Positions 10,841 to 22,390 of a stretch of 64,000 nt of DNA are shown in pieces. The stretch is from Phyto melanocephala (lineage: Eukaryota; Arthropoda; Insecta; Diptera; Rhinophoridae): positions 4,766,001-4,830,000 of the forward strand of contig OW799233.1 in the NCBI GenBank assembly GCA_941918925.1, written 5' to 3'. The notes under the pieces were generated by a model that searched no databases, was not told the origin of the DNA, and saw only the letters and a program-made list of their open reading frames with translations. The stretch's first letter is position 1. Each line of letters starts with the position of its first letter. The position numbers and the translations under genes are program-made.

Positions 10841-11289
10841 TTAGCCCAAAAAAACAATAAAACCACAATATCTTACTTTAGAGAACCCAAAACGTTTATT
10901 TGTATTTGTTTAAAGTTATTTTAATCATATTTTTTTATAATTTTGTGTTACTTTTTTTGAAACTTGTTGTTGATAATAGTTTTTTAAGCAGAAAAAAAAA
11001 CTGAAAGAAATTTATTTTCTCAGCAACAAACAAATTTTTTATCAACAAGTGTCCTTCTGTTATAATTGATGTTAAAGCTTTAAAAAAAAAATAAAATTAA
11101 TCAAAAACAAGTTAAATTTAATATACCTTGATAGGAAATATTGTCTGGCTCCTTATAAAATGTTTAAAACTTTTTCTAAATATTGAAAAATTATAGCTTT
11201 ATTACAATACGTTATACACCACAGCCGAAAAATCGGAAAATAAAATTAAAAAGCTTGATGAATTTAGACATCATAATATGGACGATAGG
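10841..11289. other. AT-rich spacer downstream of the GH18 pseudogene
   Basis: Poly(T) and poly(A) runs, no recognisable gene. Confidence 0.5.
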
Positions 11290-12075
11290 AAATGACACCA
11301 ACCTTTAAAACGAATAACTTGAATCTGAATTATTTAAGTGATCATATATGGTTTTCAATAATTTTCTCCTCATTTTCACCGAAAATCATCATCATCGATA
11401 TTCGCAACCATGAAACCAGCTACGTTTATGCAAATACCCTATTTCACTTATTCTTCAATAGAAATAGAATTATCGTAACAAATATATGTACGTATTCATG
11501 GAATATAAAATCAGAGCAGATTTCTGAGGGTCCGATCGGTTAGACCATCCTTTGGCATATTTATTGCAAATGCTATTGTCACTTAAACCAGTAAATTTGT
11601 AATCAATTTTTGTATCTGCTAAAAATTTACTTGTATCCGATATCTTATAATATGCACCAGTAGAACATATTCCTAAAACAAGTTTCTCAGCAGGCAAATC
11701 TAATTAAAAAAAAGAAAGATCTGTGTTAAACCCGAAAAAACAGAGGTTTTTTTGCAGGATATGAACCTATTTTAAAAAGATAATTAAATGTGGAATAAAC
11801 ATTTCTATCATCTTTACCAATAATGGGAGCATTGTGAACAAATTTTTTAGGCTCCAGCCTTTCATACCCATAAGCCATGATATTAATATAATCAATATAT
11901 TTGGCAATAGTTGGTAAAGTACGGTTTCCCTTAGCTGCACCATTTACAGTAATGCTGAGTTCAAAGTTAAGGGGCTTAAGCCTGCAAAACAATGAATGTC
12001 ATACATATATGCATACAAAATTTTATTTTTGATTTTTTCTTCAACGGAGCCTTCCCAATTAAGTTCCGACATTTT
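11290..12075 (-). pseudogene. GH18 chitinase-like pseudogene, paralogue of the 3.6-5.8 kb gene
   Basis: Exon 4 equivalent 11981-11767 encodes LKPLNFELSITVNG and YIDYINIMAYGYE. The next exon starts at 11699 with LPAEKLVLGI. Both splice junctions have GT..AG, and their phases match the first GH18 gene exactly. The second exon then meets a stop after YSMNTYIYLLR (near 11470). Further on, in another frame with stops, AGFMVANIDDDDFR is readable near 11375-11425, corresponding to AGFVAVNINDDDFRGDCG of the first gene and ending in TGA. Near 12030-12075 LNWEGSVEEKIKN may be a remnant of the catalytic-motif exon. No signal-peptide exon or first-barrel exon is visible upstream, where repeat family A begins at about 12225. 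The copy cannot give a full GH18 barrel and is best called a pseudogene. Confidence 0.78.
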
Positions 12076-12224
12076 GTTAAATACATAATTGAACAATACA
12101 AATATTATCATTATAAAAAGAAATGATAATAATTTCTTAAATAATTTGTGTTTTATTTTAAATCAACATCGGCCCTTAAAATTTAACCACCCTTAATAAC
12201 TTCGATATGATAGTAAAATTTTAT

Positions 12225-13590
12225 CGTAAATTTAGTCTTTTAGTGAAAGTGAGCGGTAAAGTAGGCGTGTCAATAAAGTTTCTGCTAATAAATACAACTT
12301 AGATATTTCAATATCGTCCTTTATTTTCCCAAAAACTTTGTCAATAGAGAAATTACATGAATTTAAGATAAACCGTTATATGGGAGGTAGGCGTTAAAGT
12401 GGGCGTGTCACCTAAACTTTTTGGTACAACAATAACATTGATTAGAAGGATATATGTAGCAAATTTCATCATCCTACCTATAATTTTGTCGGTTTTATGG
12501 GCTTTTAAATTTCATTAACGGTAGATAACGTGAAAAGTGGGCGTTATAGTAGGCGTGTCAAAGTTGCTTTTGCTAATAAGTACAACTTAGATATTTCAAT
12601 ATAGTCCTTTGTTATTCCAAAATCTTTATTAGTAGAGAAATTGTATGAATTTTAGTTAAATCATTATATGGGAGGTGGGAGTAAAAGTGGGCGTGCCACC
12701 TTAATTTTTTGGCACAGTAATGACATTGCCTAGTGGGCATAGACGTAGCAAATTTCATCATCATACCTATAATTTTGTCGGTTTTATGAGCTTTTAAATT
12801 TCATTAACGGTAGATAACGTGAAAAGTGGGCGTTATAGTAGGCGTGTCAAAGTCATTTTTGCTAATGAGTACAACTTAGATGTTTCAATATAGTCCTTTA
12901 TTGTTCCAAAATCTTTATCAATAGAGAAATTATATGAATTTTAAGTAAAACGTTATATGGGAGGTGGGCGTAAAAGCGGGCGTGGCACATTGATTTTCCG
13001 TTGCAAAAAAGCCTCTGAACAAAAAGCAAAGCGTGCAAAATTTCAGAATCGTACATCTAATTTTGTCCGTTTTATTAGGTTATAAATTTAAAACATACTG
13101 AAAAAAACACTGCGTGGTATAAATCTTAGTACATTTTTATTTATAACTCCGTTCCTAATGCATAGACGTAAGCAATTTTTGGGGAGAGATATTGTTTTGG
13201 CTCGTGAAATATATATTCGAAGTTTCATGACTGTAAATTAATGCGCTTGGACACAATTCCATTTTATTCGATGTTCGAAGGACACGGTTTTTTCGACCTA
13301 CTCTTGCATTACGAGCTATAACTCATTCCGATTTAGCCCATTTTCAATACCAAACAAACTTTGTCTATAAGAAAGATTCTGGCAAAATTTGAGCCCCCTT
13401 GCTTTTTCGGTGCGACCTCTATCGTGCTTTCAACAGACGGACAGAGATTGCTAGATCGTCATCAAATCAAACCCTGATTCAGAATATATATACTTTATGG
13501 GGTCTAAAATGGATATTTCGATGTGTTACAAACGGAATGACAAAATGAATATATCCCCACCATTTTTTTGGTGGCGGGTATAAAAATGAG
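12225..13590 (+). repeat. Dispersed repeat family A, long copy with a ~290 bp tandem segment
   Basis: Three tandem units of about 290 bp begin with GTAGGCGTGTCAA near 12255, 12547 and 12837. Each carries CAACTTAGATRTTTCAATAT, a GGGAGGTGGGCG-like block and AAGTGGGCGTTATAGTAGGC. After them comes GGAGAGATATTGTTTTGGC, TGCTTTCAACAGACGGACAG, ATATACTTTATGGGGTC and the terminus TGGTGGCGGGTATAAAAATG. No ORF of note. The tandem expansion distinguishes this copy from the others. Confidence 0.75.
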
Positions 13591-13999
13591 CTGAGAAGCG
13601 CTATTAACAACTTTAGTCTAAGCATCGCTTCTCGGCTTTTTCTATTTGTTTTATATTCTTAATGTTGTAGTTCAAAAACAAAACTGAAAAATATTTATTC
13701 AAGTGCGCATACAATGAATGCGTAAAAAATAATAAATGTCGACACAAATTTTAATAAAAAATTTTGTAAATAAATTTTATTCTTAACTAAAACCCAAACC
13801 TAACCTTATAAAATGTATAAAATAAATCTTAGAACCGTTATGAATCCTGAGGTAACTTGTAATAAAAAAATAAATTTGTTGTCAGAACACTTTTTTATAC
13901 ATAAAATTTTATTATCATTTTATAGCTTCTATTAGAAAAACTTCTATGAAACAAAAATTTTATATGTGATCAAAGAAAATTTATTTTCATACCCAAAAA
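13591..13999. other. Spacer between two head-to-head family A repeats
   Basis: About 400 bp without recognisable features separates the inverted copies at 12.2-13.6 and 14.0-14.8 kb. Confidence 0.5.
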
Positions 14000-14830
14000 T
14001 TGGTGGGGTTATATTTATTTTGTCATTCTGTTTGTAACACTTCGAAATATCCATTTTAGACCTCATAAAGTATCTATTTTCTGGGTCCTGCTTTTATTTT
14101 AGGACAATCTAGCTATGTCTATCCGTTTGTCCGTCTGTTGAAAGGGAGATAGATGGATAAAATTTTACCAGAATATTTTTTATGCACAAGGTTTGTTTAG
14201 TAATTAAATTGGGCTTAGTCGCAATAATAAGAGGACAGTTACAGGTTGTTATGCAAGAGTAGGTCAAAAAAAACATGACCTTCCAATATCGAATAAAATG
14301 CCATCGTGTCCAAAAGTATTAATGTAGACTCATGAAACTTCGAATATATATTTCCTGAGTAAAAGCATTTTTTTTCCTTGAAAATTGCTTAAATCTATGC
14401 ATTAGGAAAAGGAGTTATAGATCAAAATGTACGATAGTTTATACCGCACAGTGTTTTTGTCGGTATATTTAAAAATTAAAACGTAATAAAAGTGACTGCT
14501 TTTTATTAAAAAAAATTCATATAATTGTTCTATGAATGACGATTTTATAAGAATAATGGCATCTATATTGAAATATCTAAATTGTATTTATAAGCAGAAA
14601 CTACATTGACATGCCTACTTTAACGCCCACTTTCATTGAAAGACGAAATTTACAAAAATATTTTAAAAGCATATCGCAGTTACACAGAGAAAATTGTTTA
14701 GTTTAAAGAGATTATGCCAAAGCGATTACTGTTAAAAAAAAAGTAATAAATTTTGTGCTAAAAAAGTACACAAAATTGGTGGTGGGTACCAAAAAAAATT
14801 CGCCACGGCCAAATATATTGTTTTAATTTC
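14000..14830 (-). repeat. Dispersed repeat family A, inverted copy
   Basis: Starts with CATACCCAAAAATTGGTGGG and TTTGTCATTCTGTTTGTAAC, the reverse of the end of the 12.2-13.6 kb copy. It continues through GTTGAAAGGGAGATAGATGG and ACCGCACAGTGTTTTTGTCG, and ends in CACGGCCAAATATATTG. It lacks the 290 bp tandem expansion. Confidence 0.72.
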
Positions 14831-15258
14831 CTTGACTTTATTTTCAAATTTATAAAAATAAAAGCAAAGTTCTAACTCAATTTGTCATTGCACTAAAATA
14901 AAATATTGAATCTTATTTGTAAAAATTATAATAAAAAAGGAAAAAACTTGCAAAAAGAAAAAATACTACCGCAGAACCCGATTATGGGTAATTGCATATC
15001 TAGGTTTATATTTAAATTAAGTACTATTGTATATTTTAATTTTAGCAATATGCAAAAATTACAAAGAAAAAGAAAACAACCATATTTGGAGACATATTTT
15101 AATAATAAAACTTTTTTTTGTTATGAACTTCTATAAAAGCGTTCAAATCAGTAATCCTTTTCGCATTCTTACCTATCAATACCCAAACAGTAATAACGTC
15201 CAGTCAAACAAACTTGTATATTTGTACTTGAAATCGCCTTCAAAATAAAAAAACCAAC
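14831..15258. other. AT-rich spacer, no gene seen
   Basis: Short overlapping open frames here have AT-driven composition and no recognisable domain. Confidence 0.5.
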
Positions 15259-15415
15259 TGCCTGTTCAACGATGTCGAAAGAAAACCCAAGCGAAATTTC
15301 ATTCGTACAAATATATTTTAAACAACAACAAAAACTAAAAATTTGTTTTTGTTTTCAACGTATTTGTACGAATGAAATTTCGCTTGGGTTTTCTTTCGAC
15401 ATCGTTGAACAGGCA
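15259..15415. repeat. 157 bp hairpin with 55 bp perfect arms
   Basis: The left arm 15259-15313 (TGCCTGTTCAACGATGTCG onward) is the exact reverse complement of 15361-15415. The 47 bp loop is A/C-rich then T/G-rich and partly self-complementary. An ORF running through it reads the same arm twice on opposite strands (SKENPSEISF, then NEISLGFSFD), showing that the ORF is a by-product. No flanking target duplication could be read. Perfect identity of the arms implies recent origin, gene conversion or selection. It may be a foldback MITE or a long-hairpin RNA source. Confidence 0.85.
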
Positions 15416-15560
15416 ATAAGTGTATTTAAATATATACTCGTATGTAAATATATAAGTACTTATGTCCGGTATAAAGCCACAATTATAGATTTTAATTATA
15501 AGTACGTCAGTTCGTTCTGATATTAAATTTACATATACATGTATGCACTTACCTACATAT

Positions 15561-16625
15561 TAGGGTGATCGACTCGGTTTTACAACCGGTGGAAAACCCG
15601 GTTTTTTCTTCTTTCAGCTGGCGGTTTTTTCTAAATGTTGATTTTTCGAATATCGAATACACCGGTCTTTTTATCCGAAAAAATCGGTTTTTTTTTTATT
15701 TTTTTAAGTTTATTTTCATATATCTTTGTAACCAACCCTACCATAGTATATTTAGTACCCGAAAAGTTTCCAAAAATCAAAAAATAAAAACGATTTCATA
15801 TTCTTCCATAATATTGCAAAAAAATTTAATTGTTGTTTTAAAAACAAATGCAAAACAAGAAAAATAATTGAGCTTAAATATTATTTTTTTATAGGATATA
15901 AACCTAACGTAAAAAGTTAAAGGTAATTGAAGCATAAACTTAGCTGATCAATCACTTTTAGGTAAAAAGTGTAGTTACAATAAAGAGAAACCAATAATCT
16001 CTCCTTCCAGATTCTAATTTCAATTAATGACATTGAGTGTCTGTCAACATAAACCATCAAACAAACTTGTTTATGCCTATGTATATTTGTATGTCTATCA
16101 TGGGTATAAGAAAGAATTTTTAAAATGAAATTTTAAAGATTTTCTCTCCAGCCTTTAAAATGCATTTCAAATTACAGAAATCATTTCAAATAAAATACGT
16201 AAGTGCATATTAGTTTAAAGCATCTATTTAAAATTTAAAAAATGTACCGAAAGACATACAAAATTTTATAACAGCCTTATAAAAAGTCTTATTTATTTAT
16301 GTATTAATTTATTGTATTTATTTGTTTTACTTGTTAAGAGTACCTGTTGTCCTTTAATTCAACTAATAAAAACCAAATTAGTTAACTAAATGCATGTCAG
16401 TTATTGCTTTATTGTGTAATTGTGCAGCCAAAAGTATATAAACTGTAAAAATTTCATATTTATATATTAATTTAATTATAATCTTTTCCTAAAATATTTT
16501 TTAAATTTTTCTTTAAATATTATATTTTGTATATTCGAACCGGTTAACCGGTTTTTGCTAAATTTTCAAAATAAAACCGGTTTTTTTAAATTTCAAACTA
16601 TTTGAAAATCGGTTTCTTAAAAAGA
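15561..16625 (+). mobile_element. hAT-like non-autonomous element, copy 1 (3' end truncated)
   Basis: Starts with TAGGGTGATCGACTCGG and aligns along its length with the inverted copy at 30712-31618, sharing ACCGG-rich arms (CGGTTTTACAACCGG, ACCGGTTAACCGG). It carries about 200 bp extra near 16230-16440 relative to copy 2. It stops around 16625 after CGGTTTCTTAAAAAG, missing the last ~25 bp including the terminal TCACCCTA. No transposase is encoded. Confidence 0.75.
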
Positions 16626-18669
16626 AATTTATATGCGGTAATGTAAGAATAATCTGAAAATGTATATTTTTGCCGACAATAGCCAAGTCGAATGCATTTT
16701 AAAAACCAGAGAGCAAATCGTGATCGAAATTTTAAAATTCTTATTAGAATCTCTATATCTCTATATAGCACAGCGTACTCGATTGTTCGAGTAAAATTTC
16801 GACCATTCGATTTGAGCATCGTTAGTCTTTGACTGGTGATTAAATGTTGGATATCCTAAATATAATCATGTCATGCACATATTTTTATCTAATTGAATTC
16901 GACGTGTTGTTTTAGCTGTCAGTTAAATAAATTTGTAAAAATTTTTAAAAGATTAGATATTTTCTTGCCCAATTACAAGCAAGTTGAAATTTTTAAATCC
17001 ACCAATATTATGACGACACATAATAAGAATCATTTAGACTGTTGCTATAGTATAGATGAATGCACCCTAAAAGCAATAGAGTAGTCGACTACGACAATAA
17101 TGCACTTTAGGTTAGCTTTCAACTCCCTAACTATAAGCCAACTACAATGTAATGCAAAAGTTACCTTAATTTAAAGCATAACTATTTTATATAAAGTCAA
17201 CTTTTAGTTTACTTTAATATAACTTACTTAAATTCCAACCGGCCTTTAAAGCTTTTACTTAAGCAATTACTTAGGTATAAATTTTAAACTAAAACTAAAT
17301 TAAATTCTATAAGATAACAGTTATAAAATTTTGAAGACTTCAAATAATTTAACTAAATTACTAAATCTTCCACTTTAATGTGTATATCCGCATATTTAAC
17401 ATATCAACCCTTAAAGATATTTGTAACAACAAACGTCGGTGTTTATTTTTCTTTGTCTTTACAGGAATTTACTTTATCCTAAATGCCAAATTTAATTCCA
17501 AAGAATTTGACACGCGTCTCTACTTTATTTTCAGTTTTTTGATAACAGGTTTAAAGTATTTTGTTACAATTATTTTACAAAAAATAAAAATTGGTGTAAT
17601 TTTCACTTCTGTTTATTCCATCCTACAAGACAACCCACTTACAGACTAAAAAAATTTCATAAACTTTTTTTTGTGTCCTATACACGAATGTTATACTTTT
17701 AATTTAGCCTGTCTTTTATTCGCTGCCACACAATAACAATTTAAGCCTTAATTTTATTAAATTTAATTTAGTTTTCTCATATTTGCCCAAAAAAAAAATG
17801 CTGACATGTCCTGTTGGGTCATGAACAGCAGCAAAAAAACTCACCAACAATACCGTCTATCTTTTCAATCCTTTTACAGAAAAAAAATAAATGAAATTAA
17901 TCCATGAACAAAAACTGTAAATACCGCCAGCACAGCTTTGAACAGTAAAAGAAAATAAGATGTAATGAAAACGTTGACCTTTAACGTGCTGGGAGCTCAA
18001 TGCAGCTTATTTTGTTTTTTTTTTTTTTTTTGTTATTATCTTGTTGTCGTATGACGTGTAGAGAATTTTTATAAACCATCAGCTAAAAATATAAATATCA
18101 TCATCATTCATGTCTAGAATAAAATGACGTTATGTTTCATGCATACTGTCAACATGAAGGTTTACATGTTTAATTCGAAATAAAACCACAACAACAGAAT
18201 TGTAAACATTTTTGGATATTCAGCTGTTTAAACATTTACACAAATATTTTACTAAATCACAAATTTTAAACACATTTCTAAGTATTCAAGTGTTATATGA
18301 AATGTTTAAACAAAATTTTGAAATTATGTCAAAAACACTACTACCAATTACGATAATTCGTGAGACAATTTTGCAAACCTTTAAACTTAACAAAAAGGTT
18401 TACTTTCTTTTGTTCGCTTCTTAATAAAACAATCAAAAAAGAATTGAAGATCAAATATCAGTTGTTTTATGAAGTACAAATACTTTTTTTTAACAAGAAA
18501 CAAATAAGTGGAGACGGAAAACTTTTTTAATTGAAGACGTTTACTGCTCTTGTCATTTGTTTAAATTTGAAGAATTATTAAAGATTATTATTGCTGAAAA
18601 AGGTTATAACGCACTTATTATGGAGGCTTAAACAAAATTGCAAATCGAAATTCCGTAACAAAAGTTTTT
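16626..18669. other. Gene-free AT-rich stretch
   Basis: No exon-like sequence, RNA gene or repeat recognised. A long T run lies at 18010-18030. Confidence 0.5.
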
Positions 18670-18965
18670 AGGTTTTTTATTTAATTTAAGCATTTGTAAT
18701 ATGACATTCTTCCATCATTCTGGTAATATATTAATTCCACGCTAAAAAAAAATCTGTTCACCTTTAGAGGCCAAATACGAATCAAGCCAATTTCTGATTC
18801 TTTGTGCATGAACCGTTCGTTCTGTATCGACCGAAACAAGTAGCAGTGGGGAGTTGAAGGCAAGTCCTGAATTATAAAGCGATTAAAGCAAAATGTCCTA
18901 AAAACTTCCTTCTGAATAGTTTTTAACAGGTACTGCAACATGTGGCCAAGCGTTGTCATATTAGA
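18670..18965 (-). pseudogene. mariner (DD34D-type) transposase C-terminal relic
   Basis: Read on the minus strand across frames: DNAWPHVAVPVKNY, then a frameshift, LPSTPHCYLFRSIQN, IRNWLDSYLASKG, and RGINILPEWWKNVI. These correspond in order to the mariner C-terminal blocks DNARPH, the region of the third catalytic Asp with YHLFRSLQ, the LDxFFASK segment and the final RGIxxLPxRWxKV. At least two frameshifts and several stops are present, and the N-terminal half is absent. An inactive fragment. The downstream family B repeat begins about 100 bp away. Confidence 0.75.
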
Positions 18966-19074
18966 ATATTACGTTGTCATGTCTGGCGGCATAGTATTGG
19001 CCATACGTACATACGTAAATCTATTTTTAGCTAAAAAATAAAACAAATAAAACTATACGGATTTAAGGAATCTG

Positions 19075-19440
19075 GCGTTACGTGACATTTCTGTGGAAGT
19101 GCCCATATATACAATAGGTTTGTCATTCCATGTGAAATTTCTGCCATATTCATTTTCATATTCATAAAGTATATATTTTCTGCAAACTTATTAACAGTGC
19201 AGTCGATTTGATCCGTTTTGTTCAACTATCCATGTGTATGTCGAAGTCGGTTTTTTGAAGCCACCCGATATCGCCAAGACTCTTGTGTAAATTGGTATTG
19301 AAAATCAGCATAATCACGCCTTAACTTTCTCAGATATCAGCAAATAATCAGTCCAGATTTTAATAACTAATAGTAGAGAGAGATTTTTTTGCTTTCACCA
19401 TCGCCATGGGTATGGATATGAGTTGATTTTTTATTGCAAG
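19075..19440 (+). repeat. Dispersed repeat family B, partial copy
   Basis: AGGTTTGTCATTCCATGTGA, ATAAAGTATATATTTTCTGC and TATTGAAAATCAGCATAATC match the copies at 19.55 and 57.5 kb in order. The tail is missing. Confidence 0.65.
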
Positions 19441-19544
19441 TAGTTAATAATTGCAAACGTGCTTGTCTTTTATAGTGTTTAAGCAGCATTTCGGGCACAC
19501 TAAATCTCTCGGCTTTAATTTTTGTGGTATCCAATTTTTTTTTT

Positions 19545-20325
19545 TACCCTTGATAGTGAGGGTAATGGTATATATAGAGGTTTGTCATTTCGTGTGAAAA
19601 TTCTACAATATTTATTTCTGACCTCATAAGGTATTGATTTTCTAAGGGCTTATGAACAGTGGAATCGATTAAGCATTTTTCGTCTATTCGTGGGGTATCG
19701 CCAAGATCAGTGTAAGGTATCAAACATATTCGAAAGGTACCGAATTGTAAGCCATAATCTCAGAAAAAAATAAGAATAAAAACCGGTTTAAAACCAGCTG
19801 AGATATCAGCACCAGAATATAACAGCTTCGATGTTTTTAACAAAATTTTCAAACGGACATCGTTATTTCCAGTTTCTGTACAACCGAGAGAGCCAATATG
19901 AAGATGAAATAAAAGGTCTTGCGTATTTAAATAGTAAGCTATAAATACAGAAATATAAGAAGGCGTCCTTAAATAAATGGCGAATATATGACTCAAAAAT
20001 AATACTTTCGGTTTTTCCCCTTTAAACCCCACAATATTGGTATCAAATAAAAGGGCTTGCCCAGTGCAATGTAATAAATTAATCAAAAAGTGTAAAATCC
20101 AAATGGCATCTGAAACAAAATGGCGAAACAAAATTTTTAACCCCAACAATAGGGTATCAAATGAAAGGGCTTGACTAATTTCCAAAAATTCAAAATCAAA
20201 GATGGCATCGAAATAATAAATATTACATGAAATCAAAAATCTCAACATAGCTACGATATGTTGTTTATATCTATGTACATGACGGTGAAGGGTATATACG
20301 GCCGACTATAATGCTCTTACTTGTT
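19545..20325 (+). repeat. Dispersed repeat family B, near full-length copy
   Basis: Head: TTTTTACCCTTGATAGTGAG and TATATAGAGGTTTGTCATTTC. The middle contains three diverged subrepeats around ATCAAATRAAAGGGCTTG. Tail: GAAGGGTATATACGGCCGAC followed by ATAATGCTCTTACTTGTTT. A 162-codon open frame crosses the subrepeats on the minus strand but has no recognisable domain and is not kept in other copies. Confidence 0.68.
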
Positions 20326-20499
20326 TACTTTAAGATAACACCTGCTGCCCGCAAGCGTTTTAAAATTGCTGCTTGAGAACAACTTGTTAAACAAATTTAT
20401 TTATTTAAATATCTTTGGTACAACTGCGATCTATCACTTGCTACAGTTTCCCTATATTTATTTGTACTGTGATACCGCATCAAAATTTTTCCAAACAAT

Positions 20500-21104
20500 G
20501 TTAATTCTTAATTTTTCTTTTTATTTAATTGTCGAACTATTTAATGTATTAAAGACTATATTATTTTTTATTCAGGCTCAAGTTCATTTTATATTAAAAT
20601 GTGGTAATTTTAAAAAGAATAAAGGGGAAAAGCTTTAGTGTTGAAAGAAATTTCGCTCTCACTCACCATGGCAAATATATGAGTTTATAGGTAAAGTAAT
20701 TTACGAAATCAATTTTCATATAAACTTGTGAGTTAAATAGATGATATTTACTATCAACACTAAGACATCCCGATCAAAAGAGTGCTGATGATGAAACCGT
20801 AGCTGGTTTTGAAAATGCATTCCACTCGGCTGGTGTCGGGATAATAACTTTTCCAGTATATTCTTTCATTACCAAAAATAAAAATTGATTTCTTCATATC
20901 TATATAAAAAGGAAAATATATGAGAAATTTAATATAAAATGAACTTGAGCCTGAATAAAAAATAATATAGTCTTTAATACATTAAATAGTTCGACAATTA
21001 AATAAAAAGAAAAATTAACAATTACACAGGGCACGATGTATCGATCATATAGACAAATACAAGAACATGTATGATCTAAATAAAGTTGTGAGTATTACAA
21101 CCAA

Positions 21105-21140
<36 letters not shown>

Positions 21141-21570
21141 TTTCATTGCCATCAGACTGATGGTTTAAAGCTACGATTAAAATGTGGTAATTTTAAAAAG
21201 AATAAAGGGAAAAAGCTTTAGTGTTGAAAGAAATTTCGTTCTCACTCACCATGGCAAATATATGAGTTTATAGGTAAAGTAATTTACGAAATCAATTTTC
21301 ATATAAACTTGTGAGTTAAATAGATGATATTTACTATCAACACTAAGACATCCCGATCAAAAGAGTGCTGATGATGAAACCGTAGCTGGTTTCGAAAATG
21401 CATTCCACTCGGCTGGTGTCGGGATAATAACTTTTCCAGTATATTGTTTCATTACCAAAAATAAAAATTGATTTCTTCATATCTATATAAAAAGGAAAAT
21501 ATATGAGAAATTTAATATAAAATGAACTTGAGCCTGAATAAAAAATAATATAGTCTTTAATGTTAATTCT
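20500..21570 (+). repeat. Foldback/tandem repeat copy with 9 bp flanking direct repeat
   Basis: GTTAATTCT occurs at both edges (20500-20508 and 21562-21570; AATGTTAATTCT if extended). Inside, 20548-20598 is the inverted form of the right end, giving 51 bp inverted repeats. Then unit 1 (20599-21181) and partial unit 2 (21182-21561) follow in tandem, homologous to 4406-5108. A run of more than 25 A at 21107-21136 explains the length difference from the 4.4 kb copy. A 9 bp duplication is typical of Mutator and Drosophila FB elements. Confidence 0.7.
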
Positions 21571-22189
21571 AGAAATATTTAAATAACAATCATCCCAAAA
21601 GTATACTACGAAGTGTGAATTGTTAATAATTTTAATATTGCAAAAGTTGTCAAATAAAGTCAGTAGGAATTAAAATGTATATTAAATTAATGTTAATGAA
21701 ACTAATTAATTTAAAATCTAATAACAATTTTATTGAGAAGAGGCTCCCTCCAAGACCTGGAAAAGCAAAATTTACTGAATGTGCTATGGAGCTCTTTCTA
21801 ACTCTCTACTGGCTCTAAAAAATGGAATATTTAACAGTTTTTTTAAGTTCACACCGTTATAGCGCCGTTAATAATGAAACTTAAAGGAAAGTCGTACTTG
21901 TAAAAGACACTGATCAATACACATCTTAAGGAAAATACCCGGCGATATTAACAGAACTGTCTTAGACTCGAAACTCTAAAATAAAAGACGCGATGGTAGA
22001 CCAAAGCACACACAGAAAAGGCAACTTGAAAAGTATATCACATCGACTGAATACAGTTGAGCTAAAATAAAAGAGTGATGAAATTGCCTGGAATAACTTT
22101 GTACTACCCTAAACCTTTGAAAGGAAATTCAGCAATAAATATCTTACTGTCAAGTATTCCTTTTAAAAATAAAGCTTATTTTAGTCATA
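21571..22189. other. Spacer, no gene seen
   Basis: Less AT-rich patches near 21740-22000 read as stops in all frames; no homology recognised. Confidence 0.4.
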
Positions 22190-22390
22190 TATCAAGCTAT
22201 TGCACCATTTGTATCTGGCAATGCTAATTAAGTCAAGCCTTTTCATTTTATTTGATACCCTTATTTGGGGAGTTGAAGGGAATATATTTGTATTGACTTT
22301 ATTTAGCACATATATCAGCAAATTTACTTCTGACGCCATTTTGGATTTGGAACTTTTACCAAGTGCACTGTATTTTACAATACGAATACC
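22190..22390 (-). repeat. Family B fragment (subrepeat region)
   Basis: TTCATTTTATTTGATACCC and ATATATCAGCAAATTTAC resemble, in reverse, the ATCAAATGAAAGGGCTTGAC subrepeats of family B at 20.0-20.2 and 56.1-56.2 kb. The long open frames on both strands here are by-products of low stop density. Confidence 0.4.

Noticed and set aside
15272..15520. 82-codon open frame on the plus strand
   Set aside because: It runs through both arms of the perfect hairpin, so the open frame is a by-product of the inverted repeat.
19760..20248. 162-codon minus-strand frame
   Set aside because: Spans the tandem subrepeats of a family B copy; repeated residues (ALSFDT, ALLFDT) reflect the DNA repeat.
20366..20638. 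90-codon open frame
   Set aside because: Its C-terminal residues (KTILFFIQAQVHFIL) come from the foldback repeat and recur in the readthrough of GH18 exon 3 at 5.03-5.11 kb.
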